DNA of 64,000 nt. Origin: Caprella mutica (taxonomy: Eukaryota > Arthropoda > Malacostraca > Amphipoda > Caprellidae). Location: contig CANNZV010001179.1 of assembly GCA_947561585.1 (NCBI GenBank), positions 124,001 to 188,000 of the forward strand, written 5' to 3'. A program made the translations under genes and the position numbers. The stretch's first letter is position 1. Each line of letters starts with the position of its first letter. Positions 12,486 to 24,852 of this stretch are shown here, piece after piece. The notes beneath the pieces are model-generated. The model had not been told where the DNA came from. It did no database searches and was given only the letters and a program-made list of their open reading frames with translations.

Positions 12486-12705
12486 CCCTTTACCGACCAG
12501 GTGGACACTCGTGTCTCCTTTCATATAGAAGTCCCATGGGACCAACTGGCCATATGTGTCCTCTTCAATTTTTTTTTATAAATTAAAAAAAATTCTCAAC
12601 AAATGATTTTTATACATATCCTCACTGATTTCTAAACTCAAAAAAAGTTATCAAATAATTTATTCAAAGTCAGAGAAACAAAAAAAAATGTGGCTCGCTA
12701 AAGGA
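12486..12705. mobile_element. piggyBac-like MITE, 220 bp
   Basis: The left terminus CCCTTTACCGACCAGG matches the inverse of the right terminus (TCCTTTAGCGAGCCA) at most positions. The right flank is TTAA (12706-12709) and the left flank TTAT (12482-12485), consistent with a decayed TTAA duplication. Subterminal ggacactcgtgtc and ggccatatgtgtcc form further inverted words. CCCTTT-type ends with TTAA targets are typical of piggyBac-superfamily elements. No transposase. Confidence 0.6.
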
Positions 12706-12934
12706 TTAAATGACAGTAAATTTTGTGTAGATGTAAAGAGTAATACTTCTTCTATTAATAATATGAATGGGACTGCCTTAGTGTCAGTTACTTCTTCGTA
12801 TTGGTTCTCCTTTCATGTAAATGATATTCATGTATTTTCAAACAGGCTTAATTCTATCCATTTTATTGTTGATAGCACTATATATTAATGTCTGATATTT
12901 GGTTAGACTTTAGAGGATCTATGTCGGGAAGTTA

Positions 12935-14215
12935 CAGGGTGATCAGACCAGGTGTAGACAAAAATTTATTGAAATATCTCCTTATAAATAACAGAGAAAA
13001 GAAAACTAACTTAACAGAAAAAATCAATATACATCTAAGAAATAAATTCCATAGTTAGTTTACAATATATCCTCCCTTAGCCTTCACCAAACGCCTCAAC
13101 CTGTCAGGAACTTGACTACACGCGGCACGGATGGTTTCTTCTGGAATTTCGTCCCAACATGTCGTAAATTTTTGCTTCAGAGAGTTCACATTTGAGTAAT
13201 TATACTCCAAATGGAAAAGTCCATAGGGTTCAGATCAGGAGAGGAAGGAGGCCATAACTCCTTCGAACAGAACCCAGCCATATTCTTCTTGCACTATTTT
13301 TGAACTCGATTAGCCGTGTGGGACGTGGCTCCGTCCTGCTGGAGGATAACACCTGTTTTACCGAACGTTGTGTTCACCCAAGGCACCAACTGATCCTCCA
13401 ACAACTTCAAATAAACGTGCTGGTTCACCTTTACACCCTTTTCAATGAAGAAAAGAGGATTCTTCTTTCCAGATGAGGTTACCCCTGCCCAGACCATGAC
13501 AGAAGCTGGTTTTTGTCTCCTAAACATCAGCCTGTCGTTCAGAGGAATATCGCGCTTATTCACTGCATAAATCCGGTCGTTCTGATGATTGTGGACGGCT
13601 TGGACCGTGAATAACTTCTCATCAGTCCACAAGACCTAAGGTTGCGTTCCGTCTCTCAGCTTTTCCAGAAGAAGCTTTGCTCTTTGCAGCCGTTTGGTTT
13701 TTGTGGCCTCTGACAGTAGCTGAGCTTTTGTCTTTTTAAATAGGGAAAGATTCAGATCACTTGTGATCACTTTCTGCATTGTTCCATAGCTCACACCAGA
13801 TGCTGATGCCAATTTCCTGACGTTTCATTCAGGATTCCTCCTGATTTTCTCCCGGGTGTTTTTGATGAGCTTAGAGGTCCTAACCTTGCGATCTGGAGTG
13901 CTCCTAACCTTTAGGACGGTCGAACATGTCTCTCTGAAACGATTCAGAGCCTTGTAAACACCAGATCTACTCGCACGACCCTTCAAAAGTTTGCATATTT
14001 GACCCGGGGACTGTCCTGATTCAAACAGTTCCTGAATTGTCGACGCTACAGAGCTCATAACTAAATTAATATTTAGAAATACCTCTGAAAGTAAAATATA
14101 ACAGTTAGTGCATAAAATGAGCTATCCAATAGTGTAAATAGATGGATAATTTTCACGTTTTAAAGGTTTTAAAATTAAACATTAAAATTTGTCTACACCT
14201 GGTCTGATCACCCTG
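12935..14215 (-). mobile_element. DD37D mariner-like transposon, 1281 bp, inactivated
   Basis: Perfect 28-bp terminal inverted repeats start CAGGGTGATCAGACCAGG. They are flanked by TA at 12933-12934 and 14216-14217. The length fits full-size mariner elements. The perfect termini suggest the insertion is not ancient, although the transposase frame is already broken. Confidence 0.95.
13170..14058 (-). pseudogene. Mariner DD37D transposase pseudogene
   Basis: ATG at 14058. The N-terminal helix-turn-helix region (TIQELFESGQSPGQICKLL) leads to a catalytic core with D in LWTDEK, D in LQQDGATSHTA and a third D in the PDLNPMDFS motif. There are 37 residues between the second and third D, so this is a DD37D (maT-like) mariner. 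One frame runs through but is interrupted by TGA at 13825-13827, TAG at 13636-13638 and TAG at 13294-13296. A frameshift follows near 13200, after the SIW motif. The enzyme would cut and paste the element at TA sites. This copy cannot make intact protein. Confidence 0.9.
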
Positions 14216-14217
14216 TA

Positions 14218-17200
14218 GATTTGAGCTATCTAAGGTTAGATTGTGTGGATTGAAAGCTAATATACAACTGTCATTGAACGTTGAAAAACCTCATCCATTT
14301 TATTCACTTTTCGACTGTGTTATTTTTGCTTTGATATAATAAATGAGAAGTTGGGAAGATAATGTAATAGTTCCCATTGGTTGATAGTAAAATTGGGACA
14401 ACCCATGGATGGTCTGAAGACAAAAGATTAATGCGTTAGCGTGTGCATTATATCAAATGTATAATTAATTGTATAAATACCCATTTGAATGGCCGCTTGT
14501 AATTGAATAATTGCAATTCTACTAAGGATAAGTGGAATAAATTAAATCAGTGAGATATTTTTGAATAATTTCATTGAGATAAGAATGTAAAAAGAAGAGA
14601 ATAAAATACAACTGGTCTCAAATGGATTGTACGACACCTAGAAAAAAATGTGCTTTAGTGTTATGGGATGAATTAGATTTTGATCTCTTTGAATATAGGT
14701 ACCAAAATGAAACTCAATTAATATTCAACACAAACCATAGTATGAGTAACGTTCATAAATTGTCCAGGTAGACTTCACAACTGAAGAGATTGAAAAGTTT
14801 CAATTAATAACTCGAATCTTAATTATTAAAGGTAAACATGAATACATAATATATTCAAGATGGTTTAATTCACCATTCAGGGAGAGGTTTCAGCTATCGA
14901 CCAAAAAATGATCCGAGTTTATAGCTTTAGTTAGCTTAGGAATGGTTTGAACGTAAATGATTTTTTCATAAATTGTCAAAGGTAATTGACAGATTTCAAT
15001 TCTATTGAGAACTTATTGTAAGAAAGTTATTGTCGAAGAAAGTTATTTGTGAGATAAATCCTCTTATTGTCGAAGAGGATTTATCGCACAAAAAAAAATC
15101 ATTCTAATGACTTAATGGAAGTTGATATAATATTAAGTTACTTAATTATTCTATTTTTATTTTTCGTGTGATTTTATTCTTCGTAAACAGTATGTTTTAT
15201 AATATTAGGTTTTTATATAATAGTATGTTGTACTCATATACTTTCTAATATTATATTATTACGCTAAGCATTCATGTATTTCGCTGTAGTATTCCCATAC
15301 ATTGTTCCTATTTATTCATTATTGATCAGTCTTATATTTTTGTGCTTATTTTATTTTGTCTATTAAATTGTATTCATAATTACAGATAACTTTATACTCA
15401 TTTATTTATTTACACAAAGTACCCTTACAAAACTGTGACAAAGCTGAGAATCTTTGTCACAAAACATGATAATAATGGGAATTTTTATTCCCATTGAAAC
15501 TATACAGAATCCCAATTACTAGCTAAAGGGAATACTGACTGATTGAAAATTCTAATTATTGCCTTTATATACATAATATCCCCACCCCAATGAAATTAAC
15601 CACCAAAGTTTAGTCAGAGATATCATCAAAGGTATATGGGATGCTGTATTAATCTTCAAACTTAGGTTCAAATAATATTTTATCAACAGGAATACATCAA
15701 ATATTTTCCTACAGATTCAATATTAAATATTCGAGTAAACGAAAAGAACAATAGAAAACATATCATAAAAACTTTGATTTACTTAGACATTTTAACAGAC
15801 ATTTGTACGTAACTTTAACTTAGGCCGAACAACAAATTTTGTTTTGGAAATCAAAACAATGTCTAATCTCTTTCTTTATTGTCAAATTAGTATTTCGTAC
15901 TATTGTTACAAACAGATCATCGAAAACTTTGAAAGGTTATACAAAAACTGAATGTAATTTGATGTGCATTTCAGATTGATCATTCAAAACTTTAGTTCTA
16001 CAATATAATGTAATAAATTCATAATTCCCTGGAACCTTGAGGAAGCCTTCAAACTGATAGTCTATGCTTTATTATCTATTGTGTGATCAAGTTTCTCGTC
16101 TTTTAGACATTCATTCTATCAATAAATACTTTTAATTTATTTCAACACACATATGTAGTATGTACATTGTACACTGTACATTACAGACATTCGAAAACTT
16201 TTATTTACTTTGAACAGAGATGAAAATGTCACTTTTCTCTGTAGTTGAATTCCTAACACTCACTTCAAAGAAATTCTCCGCCACGAAGCACAAAAACTGG
16301 AAAGAAAGCATCGCTTAGTATCATTTACTACTCCACAACAATGAAAAGAGGATGTTTCTTCCCTCTTCTTTTGTCTGAACACGTAAACTCTAGTCTGAAT
16401 AACGCCGTATGGAAGGGTTTGTTTTGTTTTGCGTATATTTTACGAGAACGGTTTTTACCGAAACTGGAGATGTTGTTATAGAGATAACTGTTCGATATTA
16501 AAGTGTATGCAACCATTGAGCCTTTCTTATTCTGAACAATGAAACTTCAAACATATTTTTTGTTGGTTATGACAATTAATGTTTTCGGTGGAACTAATAA
16601 GGTTTCAATTAAGATCTTCCGAGAATGTTTCGGAATACGTGTGAGAGTCTTATGTCGGCTATTCAGTAACCATAACTTGATTTTTTTGACCAAACTTTTT
16701 AACCGTAACTTTGTGATTGCAATCAATTGATCAATAATGACAATTGCAATTTTGAAGTTATTTGAAGATGAAGTTTGAAGAAAATTAAAATCTTACTTAG
16801 GACAGCAATCAATGACTACCATTATCATGAATAAAAATAATAGAATTTATGATTCTTTCATTATAAAATCTGCCAAAACTTATAGACGTAATGCATCGGA
16901 ATCTTTATTGAAAAATTACAAACAATTGGAAGTGTAGTTAGACAAGCTCAGTTTAGTTCATATATGAAAGACATTCCAATTTGCAAGTTTGGCAATCATA
17001 TGGAGGGTTTTTTAACAAATATCTCTCATCTAAATCATTTCATTCGTTTGAATAAGGTTAATAATTTTAGTGATTGATGACAATGGTGAGCCTTTTTGAA
17101 ATTTTGATTTGAATGTGATAGCAATATTGTACTTGCTCTAAAATTTGTATCATTTCAGGGCTATTTTTTTTGTGCATTAGCAACTGGTTTTCTCAGCGTA

Positions 17201-18158
17201 TGATAATTCGTTCACGTTACATTCATAAAAAACTATTATAGCACTAAGGCTCATCAAGCAATTCAGGTGCTGTTGTTAATTTCCCTGGAGTGTTTTGATT
17301 CCTAATTTCCTCTCCTTTTACTTCTCTAACTCGACAAAAAGTTTGCATAATCAGAAAATTCTGAGCTCACTTTAATATTTATGGTGGTGGCACAGGCTTT
17401 AAAATCTACCTATGTAAAATGTTTATCATGGTATGAGATGTTAAGCTTTGGAATAATCTGAGAAATAATAAACTAAAAATAATTATTCTAGATATTTAGA
17501 ATTTTAAATATATTAAATGATAAGAAATTAGAGATCTTTTGTGATGGTAATATCATCACATTGAATCGATCTTTACTCTATTTATGGTTTACTTAAAGTA
17601 CATGTAGGAAAAGCTCTATTGATACAAAAGGAATTAATTTATATATACAATGTGAGGATTTGTGAAAAGAGATAATCATATAATTTTGATCAATACTTGT
17701 TTTTTATATATATCATGATATTGATAACATAGATAATTAAATTAGTTAGAACCAAATTACTTTTCACTTAATAAATAAGATTTTTTTAAATCATACTTCT
17801 TGTAGTTGATGGATAAATATAGATTTAAAAATAAACATTATGATTCATTTATTTGTTATTAGGCATTGTTTGATTAAAATGTGAGTAACGAAACAAGTTT
17901 GATTATAGTTTTTCAAAAGTCATCGAGTTCAGGCAGAATGCTGATATATGTCCGTGGTATTTTATTTTATAACAGTATACGCACATTTTCTATGCCATTT
18001 CTGTATTTTTTCAATGAATATTTTTTCCGTAGTTTAATATCTCACTGCTTCATCGCCTCAGAGGCTTATGAGAGCAACTAAAATGCTAAAAATTGTTACG
18101 GTTTTATTTTGTCAGTTCCAATGGTAGATGACAGCCGCTAAGTGGCACAGTGGCACGA
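14218..18158. other. AT-rich intergenic DNA with one perfect hairpin
   Basis: No gene recognised over almost 4 kb. Bases 15053-15065 (gataaatcctctt) and 15073-15085 are perfect 13-bp inverse copies around a 7-base loop. Open stretches near 16328, 16539 and 17881 are short and unlike known proteins. Confidence 0.5.
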
Positions 18159-19797
18159 CCCAGGCAGCATAACTTTCTTGGGACAAGGTTGTGTCATAGG
18201 GACATGCTTGGGTACTTGGGAGAAAATGTTGTCCCAACAAAGGGACATCACAGTTAAACCAATATTGTTTTCCAGTCATGTCCCAATGGTATCCCGATAT
18301 TTTCTCCAATTCTTGTTCAAATTCAAACGCCCCTCAATATACATATTTTTTATGCTATATCAGATATAAACTGTAAAAATTGTACCTTCACAGACCCCTA
18401 CCAAAATCAGCCTACCGGAAAATTAATACCGAAAACTAAGAATTTCAACAACAAATGGTATTCTTGAAAAACGTCATAAAATTACAACTTTTACCTATAT
18501 GAGTTAAAATATTGAAATCGGTGGCGCACCTAAAGCACAAATTTACCCCTAGCTAGGGTCAAGCAGATAAATTACGGCACACTCTAACAACAGAAACATC
18601 ATAGCTTCAGAACACACGTTAAAAATTTTAATTTGAACAATTATAGCATGCACTGCGCATCTTTTGATAACTATGCAACATTTCAATGTAATTTCGGTTC
18701 ACAATGTTTTAGAGACTCACTTGAAAGGGCCGCAATTAAAAATTAAAGAGCCGCAATTTACTTATGTGACCCTACTCTGCTCAGGTGGATCTATCACTGA
18801 GGTTACAGAAAAGGCCTGCATCTCTCCAGTTTCTTTGGACTCTGGATTTTATGAATTATTCCTGCGTTTGAATTATAAGTATGTATTCTTTTATTCGGAA
18901 GATTATTTTGAGAAGTGTCAGTTATTTTGATCAAGATAGCTGTTATAATAGTTGTTAACTTGTATACAATACTACTATGAATGAATCAAATTTTGAGCAA
19001 CTGTTTGTTTTACTAATTTTAATTTTTAAACCTTCAATAACTCTATATGAAGAACCGACTGTCTGTAAATATGAGAGAGCATCGGTCTTAACAAGAAAGT
19101 ATTTCCTCTGATTTTATAGCTAGTTCTAAACACAGAGTGACACTTCTTTCCATTTAGTAATTGCAGAATAGCTTATAATTGATTTTTTTTTCAAACAATT
19201 AACATAATAATGTCTTTTGCAAGATGAATTATTAAGAAATTAAGCAGTTTAATTATTAGGGAAATGACTCCATTCACGGAATGTCTAATCTGCATTCATG
19301 AACAATATCACTGACGGTGCATTGTAGTAAACTCTTTTCTAGGAGCCACTTTCCTGTCTGATATCTTCTTTTAGTCCCTTGTCTACATTTTCCTTTTGAC
19401 GTCAGCTATGTAGCCTTTAGTTCACTGGGTATGGTCAAGAGCCCAACCTTGACCGGAGGGGCTCTTGACCTACACCCTTAGTTAGAGGCAGAGGTTAAGC
19501 TCCTATTAAAAAATAAATGATTTTTTTAGGACAACCTTGTGATTAGTATTAGTATTACTCATCATTAGGACATCATTGTCCTAATGTTGTCCCAACAATA
19601 GTGGGTTTGGGATAATATTGGGACAGTAATGTAAATATGTTCCAACATTGGGAACTTTTCTTGTACTAATCTTGGGTCCCAACATTGGCACAACAATTAA
19701 AAAAAACAAGGTTGTCCCAATCATGCGTCCCAATGTAGTCCCAACTATGTCTTGTAGTCAAGTCCCAATGTTGTCCCAAGGAAATTTGCTGCCTGGG
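18159..19797. mobile_element. Word-armed element E5, ~1.64 kb
   Basis: The termini CCCAGGCAGC and its inverse enclose arms rich in the words ttgggacaa and tcccaat: left arm about 18159-18310, right arm about 19510-19797. The interior at about 19240-19440, read on the minus strand, aligns with the core of the elements at 30702 and 48841 (ctgacgtcaaaagg, then caaggga, then aagtggctc). No open frame survives and no clear target duplication was found. Four of the five word-armed elements share this core, although their arm words differ. Confidence 0.7.
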
Positions 19798-20515
19798 AAG
19801 TACTCCACCGCCTCACTGATTTAGTGGGATATAAACCTTGTGTGAACGAGTCGTTACTGGTCAGGCCGGAGTCACCTTGCTGGGAATAGGTTTGAAGGGT
19901 GGGATTTATTACATATGGGCCCACGTGATAGCACTCTGAACAGAGTGATCTCTCCTTCAGAGCGTCCCATATATATAATTATAAGAAAAATGATAACATA
20001 ACTGACAAAACAAGTAAGATGTTATGAAATGAAAATTCACACTTATTCATTTGTTTAAAGATTGAGTAATGGGTATAGGAATTTTTTTGTTCGATGTTTT
20101 CAATATTGTTGGTTTACGTTCTAAACCTATTCTTTTAAATAAGAACGAATATCTCTTTTATAGTAAATCTCTTATGAGTAAATCTTTTAACTAATAGAAG
20201 ATCACATGGTCTTTCTTGTTTATTAGCAAAAGTACATTAAATAATGTTAAAACAGCTAATTATCAGAGGGTTGTACGTTAGAGAGATTGATCGCGACTTG
20301 CCGTGTATTAATTATTCAGAGATGTTAGCACCGAGTGCCCCCTGGAGGCGAGGCTTGATATCATTCAAATTACTCCCCTGAGTTTATAATGTAGTTTGCT
20401 CTGTACTGCACTTAATGCATTGCAGCTAATTCGGTAATTGTATTTGCAGGTATTAGTGAGAAGAATGCGTGCTATCTTCAGGGATGAGAGTCAAGAGAAA
20501 TATTATGCCTTATAA
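19798..20515. other. Spacer, nothing recognised
   Basis: Slightly higher GC than average. No exon, RNA gene or repeat unit supported. Confidence 0.45.
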
Positions 20516-20665
20516 TGATGATAATGATAATATTTATTGAGAAAAAAAAAGTATACAAATATACATTTAACTCTAACCCCTACATAAGAAAAAAAAACCT
20601 TTTTGGCAAAATACATTAAAAACATGATAAAACATTAAAAACATAATTATAGTATAGATCTATAT

Positions 20666-21028
20666 TTATAAAACAAAGAGATATAAAATACAATCATGCT
20701 TACAAAGACACAGGAACAAACAAGAATGCAAAATTAAATGCACCTGTAATCCTCTACATAGAATTTCCTCAGATCCCCTTATACAACGAAAGTGTATCTG
20801 CAGATTTAATATAATCAGGCAAGTTGTTAAATTAAAGTATACCAGCACAATGAGGCGAACGCCTTGTCAGTTGCAGTCTCCTCCTTGAAGGCACAAAATC
20901 AGATTTATGTCTGGTATCATACATAAGTATGCTTACTAGTGGATAATGTGCATTTCTTTTTGAAAATTAATATATTTAAAAGATAATCGTGGATATCATG
21001 AATTTTAAGATTATTACTCAGTATGAAT
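20666..21028 (-). pseudogene. LINE2 C-terminal coding tail, displaced 9.1 kb
   Basis: Minus-strand translation starting at the target duplication continues NPLFI with LSNNLKIHDIHDYLLNILIF. Later come YDTRHKSDFV-, RRSPHCAGIL- and LPDYIKSADTLS-like stretches in shifting frames, the usual tail of these LINE proteins. This shows that the segments left of 21029 and right of 30137 were once contiguous. Confidence 0.8.
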
Positions 21029-21601
21029 CAGGGGCGTATCTAGGATTCGGTCAAGGGGGAGGGGGGGGGGGGGCACTTTAGACATTTTTGAATGTGTCTG
21101 AAAAAAGTCTACGGATTCTCAGACTTGAAGAAAAGTCAGTTATTTGAATATTTTAATTGTTTTGAATATGCTTACACTCTGACTATGTTCCATCAGAAGC
21201 GTCATTTTTATATTGCGAATTGGGAGAACTGAAAACGATTCAAGTTGTATTATGTATACGTCATTTTGTTAATAAAGAATGGATTTTAGCATCCCATTAA
21301 TATTAGCATTGATCTTCAACCTTAAAAATGTTTCTGAATTTGAGAAGAAATGGATCGTCCTGTACTCTGTAGCTTGCCAAACACGTTCTCCTTCAACAAT
21401 ACACCGAAAATTTATTCTTCGTTCCTAGAAAAATGGAAGGGCGGCTAAATCCTAAAACCTGAAAAAGTTTACAAGAGTTCGTGTTCTTCTCAATAAGACT
21501 GCTTCCATAATCTATCCTCAAGAAAAAGCAAATGAAAATAAAACTTAAATGAGCAGAAACAGTGATTCAGGAGGCGAACAGTTTCTTGGAAGAAACCCTT
21601 A

Positions 21602-23681
21602 GGCCCTTTCACACGAGTAGTTTTCTCATACCGCTGTAAAACAAAAGCTGCATGATGAAAACACCCTAGCTTTCACACACAGCGTTTATTTCTAGTCAGA
21701 TCAGAGCCTGTGCGACTGTTGGCAAGTTATAACATGGAAAGTGCGTGACGTTTCATTAATTCTTACTACATCTCGCTATTGTATTACTTCTAATGTTATT
21801 ATTATGTATTTTTTATGATATCTTCTAATGTAAAAATTATATTTTTATGGAGGTAAATATTCATACTAACGTATTGTTTCAAAATACTACTATATAACCC
21901 CATACAAGTCATTTTTATATATTTGGATATGTTCAGATCATGGCGGTCTGTTGAATATTAATTACTCAAGAAAAACAATTCATTTATCTTATAGAACTAA
22001 GCATATTACTATAAACTATTTCAATTAATAACAACAGGGTGTCCCAAAGAAACCGATACCCAAATTTCAAAGGCTGTAATTCAAAAACTATTGAACTTAC
22101 AAAAAAATGGAAAATCACATTTTGTTTCTCAATATTTTTTCTTTCTCTCTACAAAAAAATCAGATGAATCTAAATATTTAACCGTTTTCTTGTAGCTGTA
22201 TTTTTAGTGACCGATACCAAAAACCTGCTTTCAGTGAAACACTTATTTCACAGTTCGAATTGTTAAAGAAGCAGTTACAGAAAATTTGCAAATTACTGCA
22301 ATAAAAAGTGGATTAGACGTTACTAAATCTACATTCAACAGATTTGTAACCTTAGTTTTGAAGTGACATCCTTACAAGATGTACGAACGAAAATAAACAC
22401 CTTGATATCGTTCTTCCTCGGCAGCTGAATTTTGCTCATTGTTTTTAGCAAAGAAATGTCCGGTTTGTGGACGATAATGTGGTTGGTGATGAGACCACTT
22501 TTCATTTGAATGGTAAAATAAATTGTCATAACGTTAACACATTTGCACCGAAGAACCAACCTCCTTCTTTCAATTTTGACGTAAGAATTTCGTGAGAGAA
22601 AGTCTGTGTATGGATTGGACTAGGTAGCAATGGCCGAATTGGCCGTATCGTCTGTCCTTATATTTACAAAAATAATTTAAATGGAGATAGATACCTTGAT
22701 CTAATAAATGATAGAATCGTTCCAAGAATTAGATAAATACATGGAAACAGAATCAATCGAGCCTGGTTGGTTCAAGACGGATTAAGAACTGTTGCTGGAA
22801 AGAAACACTAAATTAGCTATTTGGCTATAGCCCACCAGATCGCCTGAAACGATGAATAGGAGGAACAGTTTCATTTTTTTTTTCGGTTGCATATTAATAA
22901 AGCCCTTTTAATGTTATAATACCATTTTTTAATAAATTTTTTTAACAAACTGTTGAAGGTTATTAAAATAATGGTTCTAATAACATAATATTTGAAGTTA
23001 AACCAAAAGTGCGCAAACAGGTTTTTGATATCGATCACTAAAAATACTGTGTAGATAAAACGGTTGAATATATTTATCTAAAATTTTGTAACGATATGGA
23101 ATAAATGTTGATAAACAAAATGAGATATTCAAATTTTTTGTAAGTTCAATAGTTTTTGAAATAAAGCCATTGAAATTTGGGTATCGTTTTTTTTTGGGGG
23201 AAACTCTGTATCTTTTTCAAATATAAGCTAGGTAAATTCTTTTACCAGATAACAAATATTCAAATTTGAATATAAGTAAGAGAGATAAATATACCTAACG
23301 TCGAAAAGTGAGTGATTTATTCAAATTATAAAATAACCATCTAAATTAATCATTCAGTGGATTATATCTATCTTTCTCTAGACTTCTCAAATCCATGTGA
23401 AATTGGAAAGTTTACATTATTTGTCTGTGTTAATCTAGTTAGCGGCATGATGTTATATGTCTAGTTTGAAAGACTACATTGAACTAAAACATCGGCATGG
23501 AGTTTATACTGAGTTTTTAGAAATCACACGCTGGACATCAGGTATAAAATTTATACCCTGCTTCAGAAATGCCACGTGTGAATAGAAGTATTTGTTTTGT
23601 ATGTCCACTAAAATTTGATGTATTCTTCATGCAGCTTTTGTTTAATAGTGGAATGAGAAAACTATTCGTGTGAAAGGGGCC
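21602..23681. mobile_element. PIF/Harbinger-like element, 2080 bp, TSD TTA
   Basis: The ends GGCCC(C)TTTCACACGA(G/A)TAG form inverted repeats of more than 50 bp (shared inner words gttttctcat and aacaaaagctgcatga). TTA lies at 21599-21601 and 23682-23684. The paralogous mariner copy B reads continuously through the equivalent site (cccctcagttg), giving an independent empty-site comparison. No transposase is seen. The interior is largely taken up by another mariner (22034-23208). Three-base TWA targets are typical of PIF/Harbinger. Confidence 0.8.
22034..23208 (+). mobile_element. Mariner-like copy D nested in the PIF element
   Basis: Inverted ends of ~65 bp begin cagggtgtcccaaag on the left and cagagtttccc on the right; both contain cgatacccaaatttcaa and aaaaactattgaacttac. 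TA follows the right end; the left base pair is AA. The transposase relic on the plus strand (about 22486-22790) shows DETTFHLNG, VWIGLGSNGRIG and LVQDG. These resemble the mariner catalytic region, but the frame is riddled with stops. Confidence 0.7.
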
Positions 23682-23689
23682 TTAGTTGT

Positions 23690-24312
23690 TCTCTCAGAAA
23701 AGATTCTCAGCAGATTTCACCCACTAAAGCTTCGTTGTACGGGATCGTCAGACAGGATCCTCGTGTCTGTTTTTATCACTACAATTCATTTCAACCGTTA
23801 AATAATTTGCACGAAACACAGAAAAGTCAGTTTTGTCAGTGGATTCTGCAGCAACCATCCAACGAGAGTTTCCTTTACCTACATCAAAAAAACATATCAA
23901 AAATCAATGGAGTGTAGACTAATGAAAATCCTTGAAATACCAATGGAAAAAATGATAGGTATGATGCTAAAATAATATCATTGTTGCCATCATTAATGGA
24001 TTGGTTCTGACCTTTCATGCAATCCTTGACGATGATGGCAACTTGTCATTGGTTAATGGTGTTTCATATCTCAGATTGCTTCAGGTCATTATTTGGCACA
24101 GACTGAACCATTCTGAAACCCATTCTTCACTTTAGTGGATGCAAGACAGAGCTCAACCACATTGCACAAATACAGCTCTAGAATTTCTCAATGAAAAGTT
24201 TCGATGTCGATTCATTGGCAGAAGAACGGAAAATCTCTGGACAGCAAACAGTCAATATTTCAACCCTTTGAATTTTTACTTCTTGGCTGCTGCACAAACT
24301 CGAGCTTATATA
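23690..24312 (+). pseudogene. Mariner copy A transposase relic
   Basis: The plus-strand fragment is clearest at 24139-24312: QDRAQPHCTNTALEFLNEKF, then GRR, then FNPLNFYF and AAAQTRAY. These correspond to the second and third catalytic regions of mariner transposases. The third-D motif is altered to FNPLNF (N for D). The equivalent region of copy B keeps SPDINPLDFHIW. The frame then runs into LINE1 sequence. Confidence 0.75.
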
Positions 24313-24666
24313 TTTTCACTTCTAAAGTATAGAATAGCGACTTTGTTCCAGAATAGCGACTTAAAAAATGACATCATACAAGCAGCAAGAAAGGTAAAAC
24401 CAAGTGGTCTATATTTCAACGATCATCTTATTCCTGTTCGATCAACTATACTTTACGCACTTAGAAAGATGAATAAACTGTACCCAGCAAAATTTGATAA
24501 GTGTGGATCTACTAATGGACGGGTCTTTGTATGGCTTCAACCTAATGATAACGGAGGGAGAAATATTAAAAGGTTCGTTAACTCAATGGCTCAATTGGAT
24601 GATATTCTGAGCAAAACTGTTGGAGTTCTATCTGAGGAGATAATCACGCAGACTCGAAACAACTGA
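24313..24666 (+). pseudogene. LINE1 ORF1 C-terminal fragment
   Basis: An open frame shared by chance with the upstream mariner relic. Residues such as LKNDIIQAARKVKPSGLYF, HLIPVRSTILYALRKMNK and NGRVFVWLQPNDNGG followed by FVNSMAQLDDI resemble the C-terminal RNA-binding region of insect LINE ORF1 proteins (baculovirus FP25-like domain). It would coat the LINE RNA. It is truncated at its N-terminus by the 5' end of the LINE. Confidence 0.6.
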
Positions 24667-24852
24667 CTAATTGGCTTCTCTACCGTAATGGTTTGCTCTA
24701 CCCTAATAACGTGCTACTCGCTGATGCTTTGTTCTGTGCTGTGTGTTATAAACTATTTACTTTTTTTGTCGTGTTGTCTTTGATACAATTATTGTTATCT
24801 AAACTACTATCTAATTACAAATTTACATGTAGGATCATATATTGAACAATAT

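Noticed and set aside
24139..24666. A single 175-codon fusion protein
   Set aside because: The first half is a mariner transposase relic and the second a LINE ORF1 fragment. Comparison with mariner copies B and C places the LINE junction inside the frame, so the fusion is accidental.
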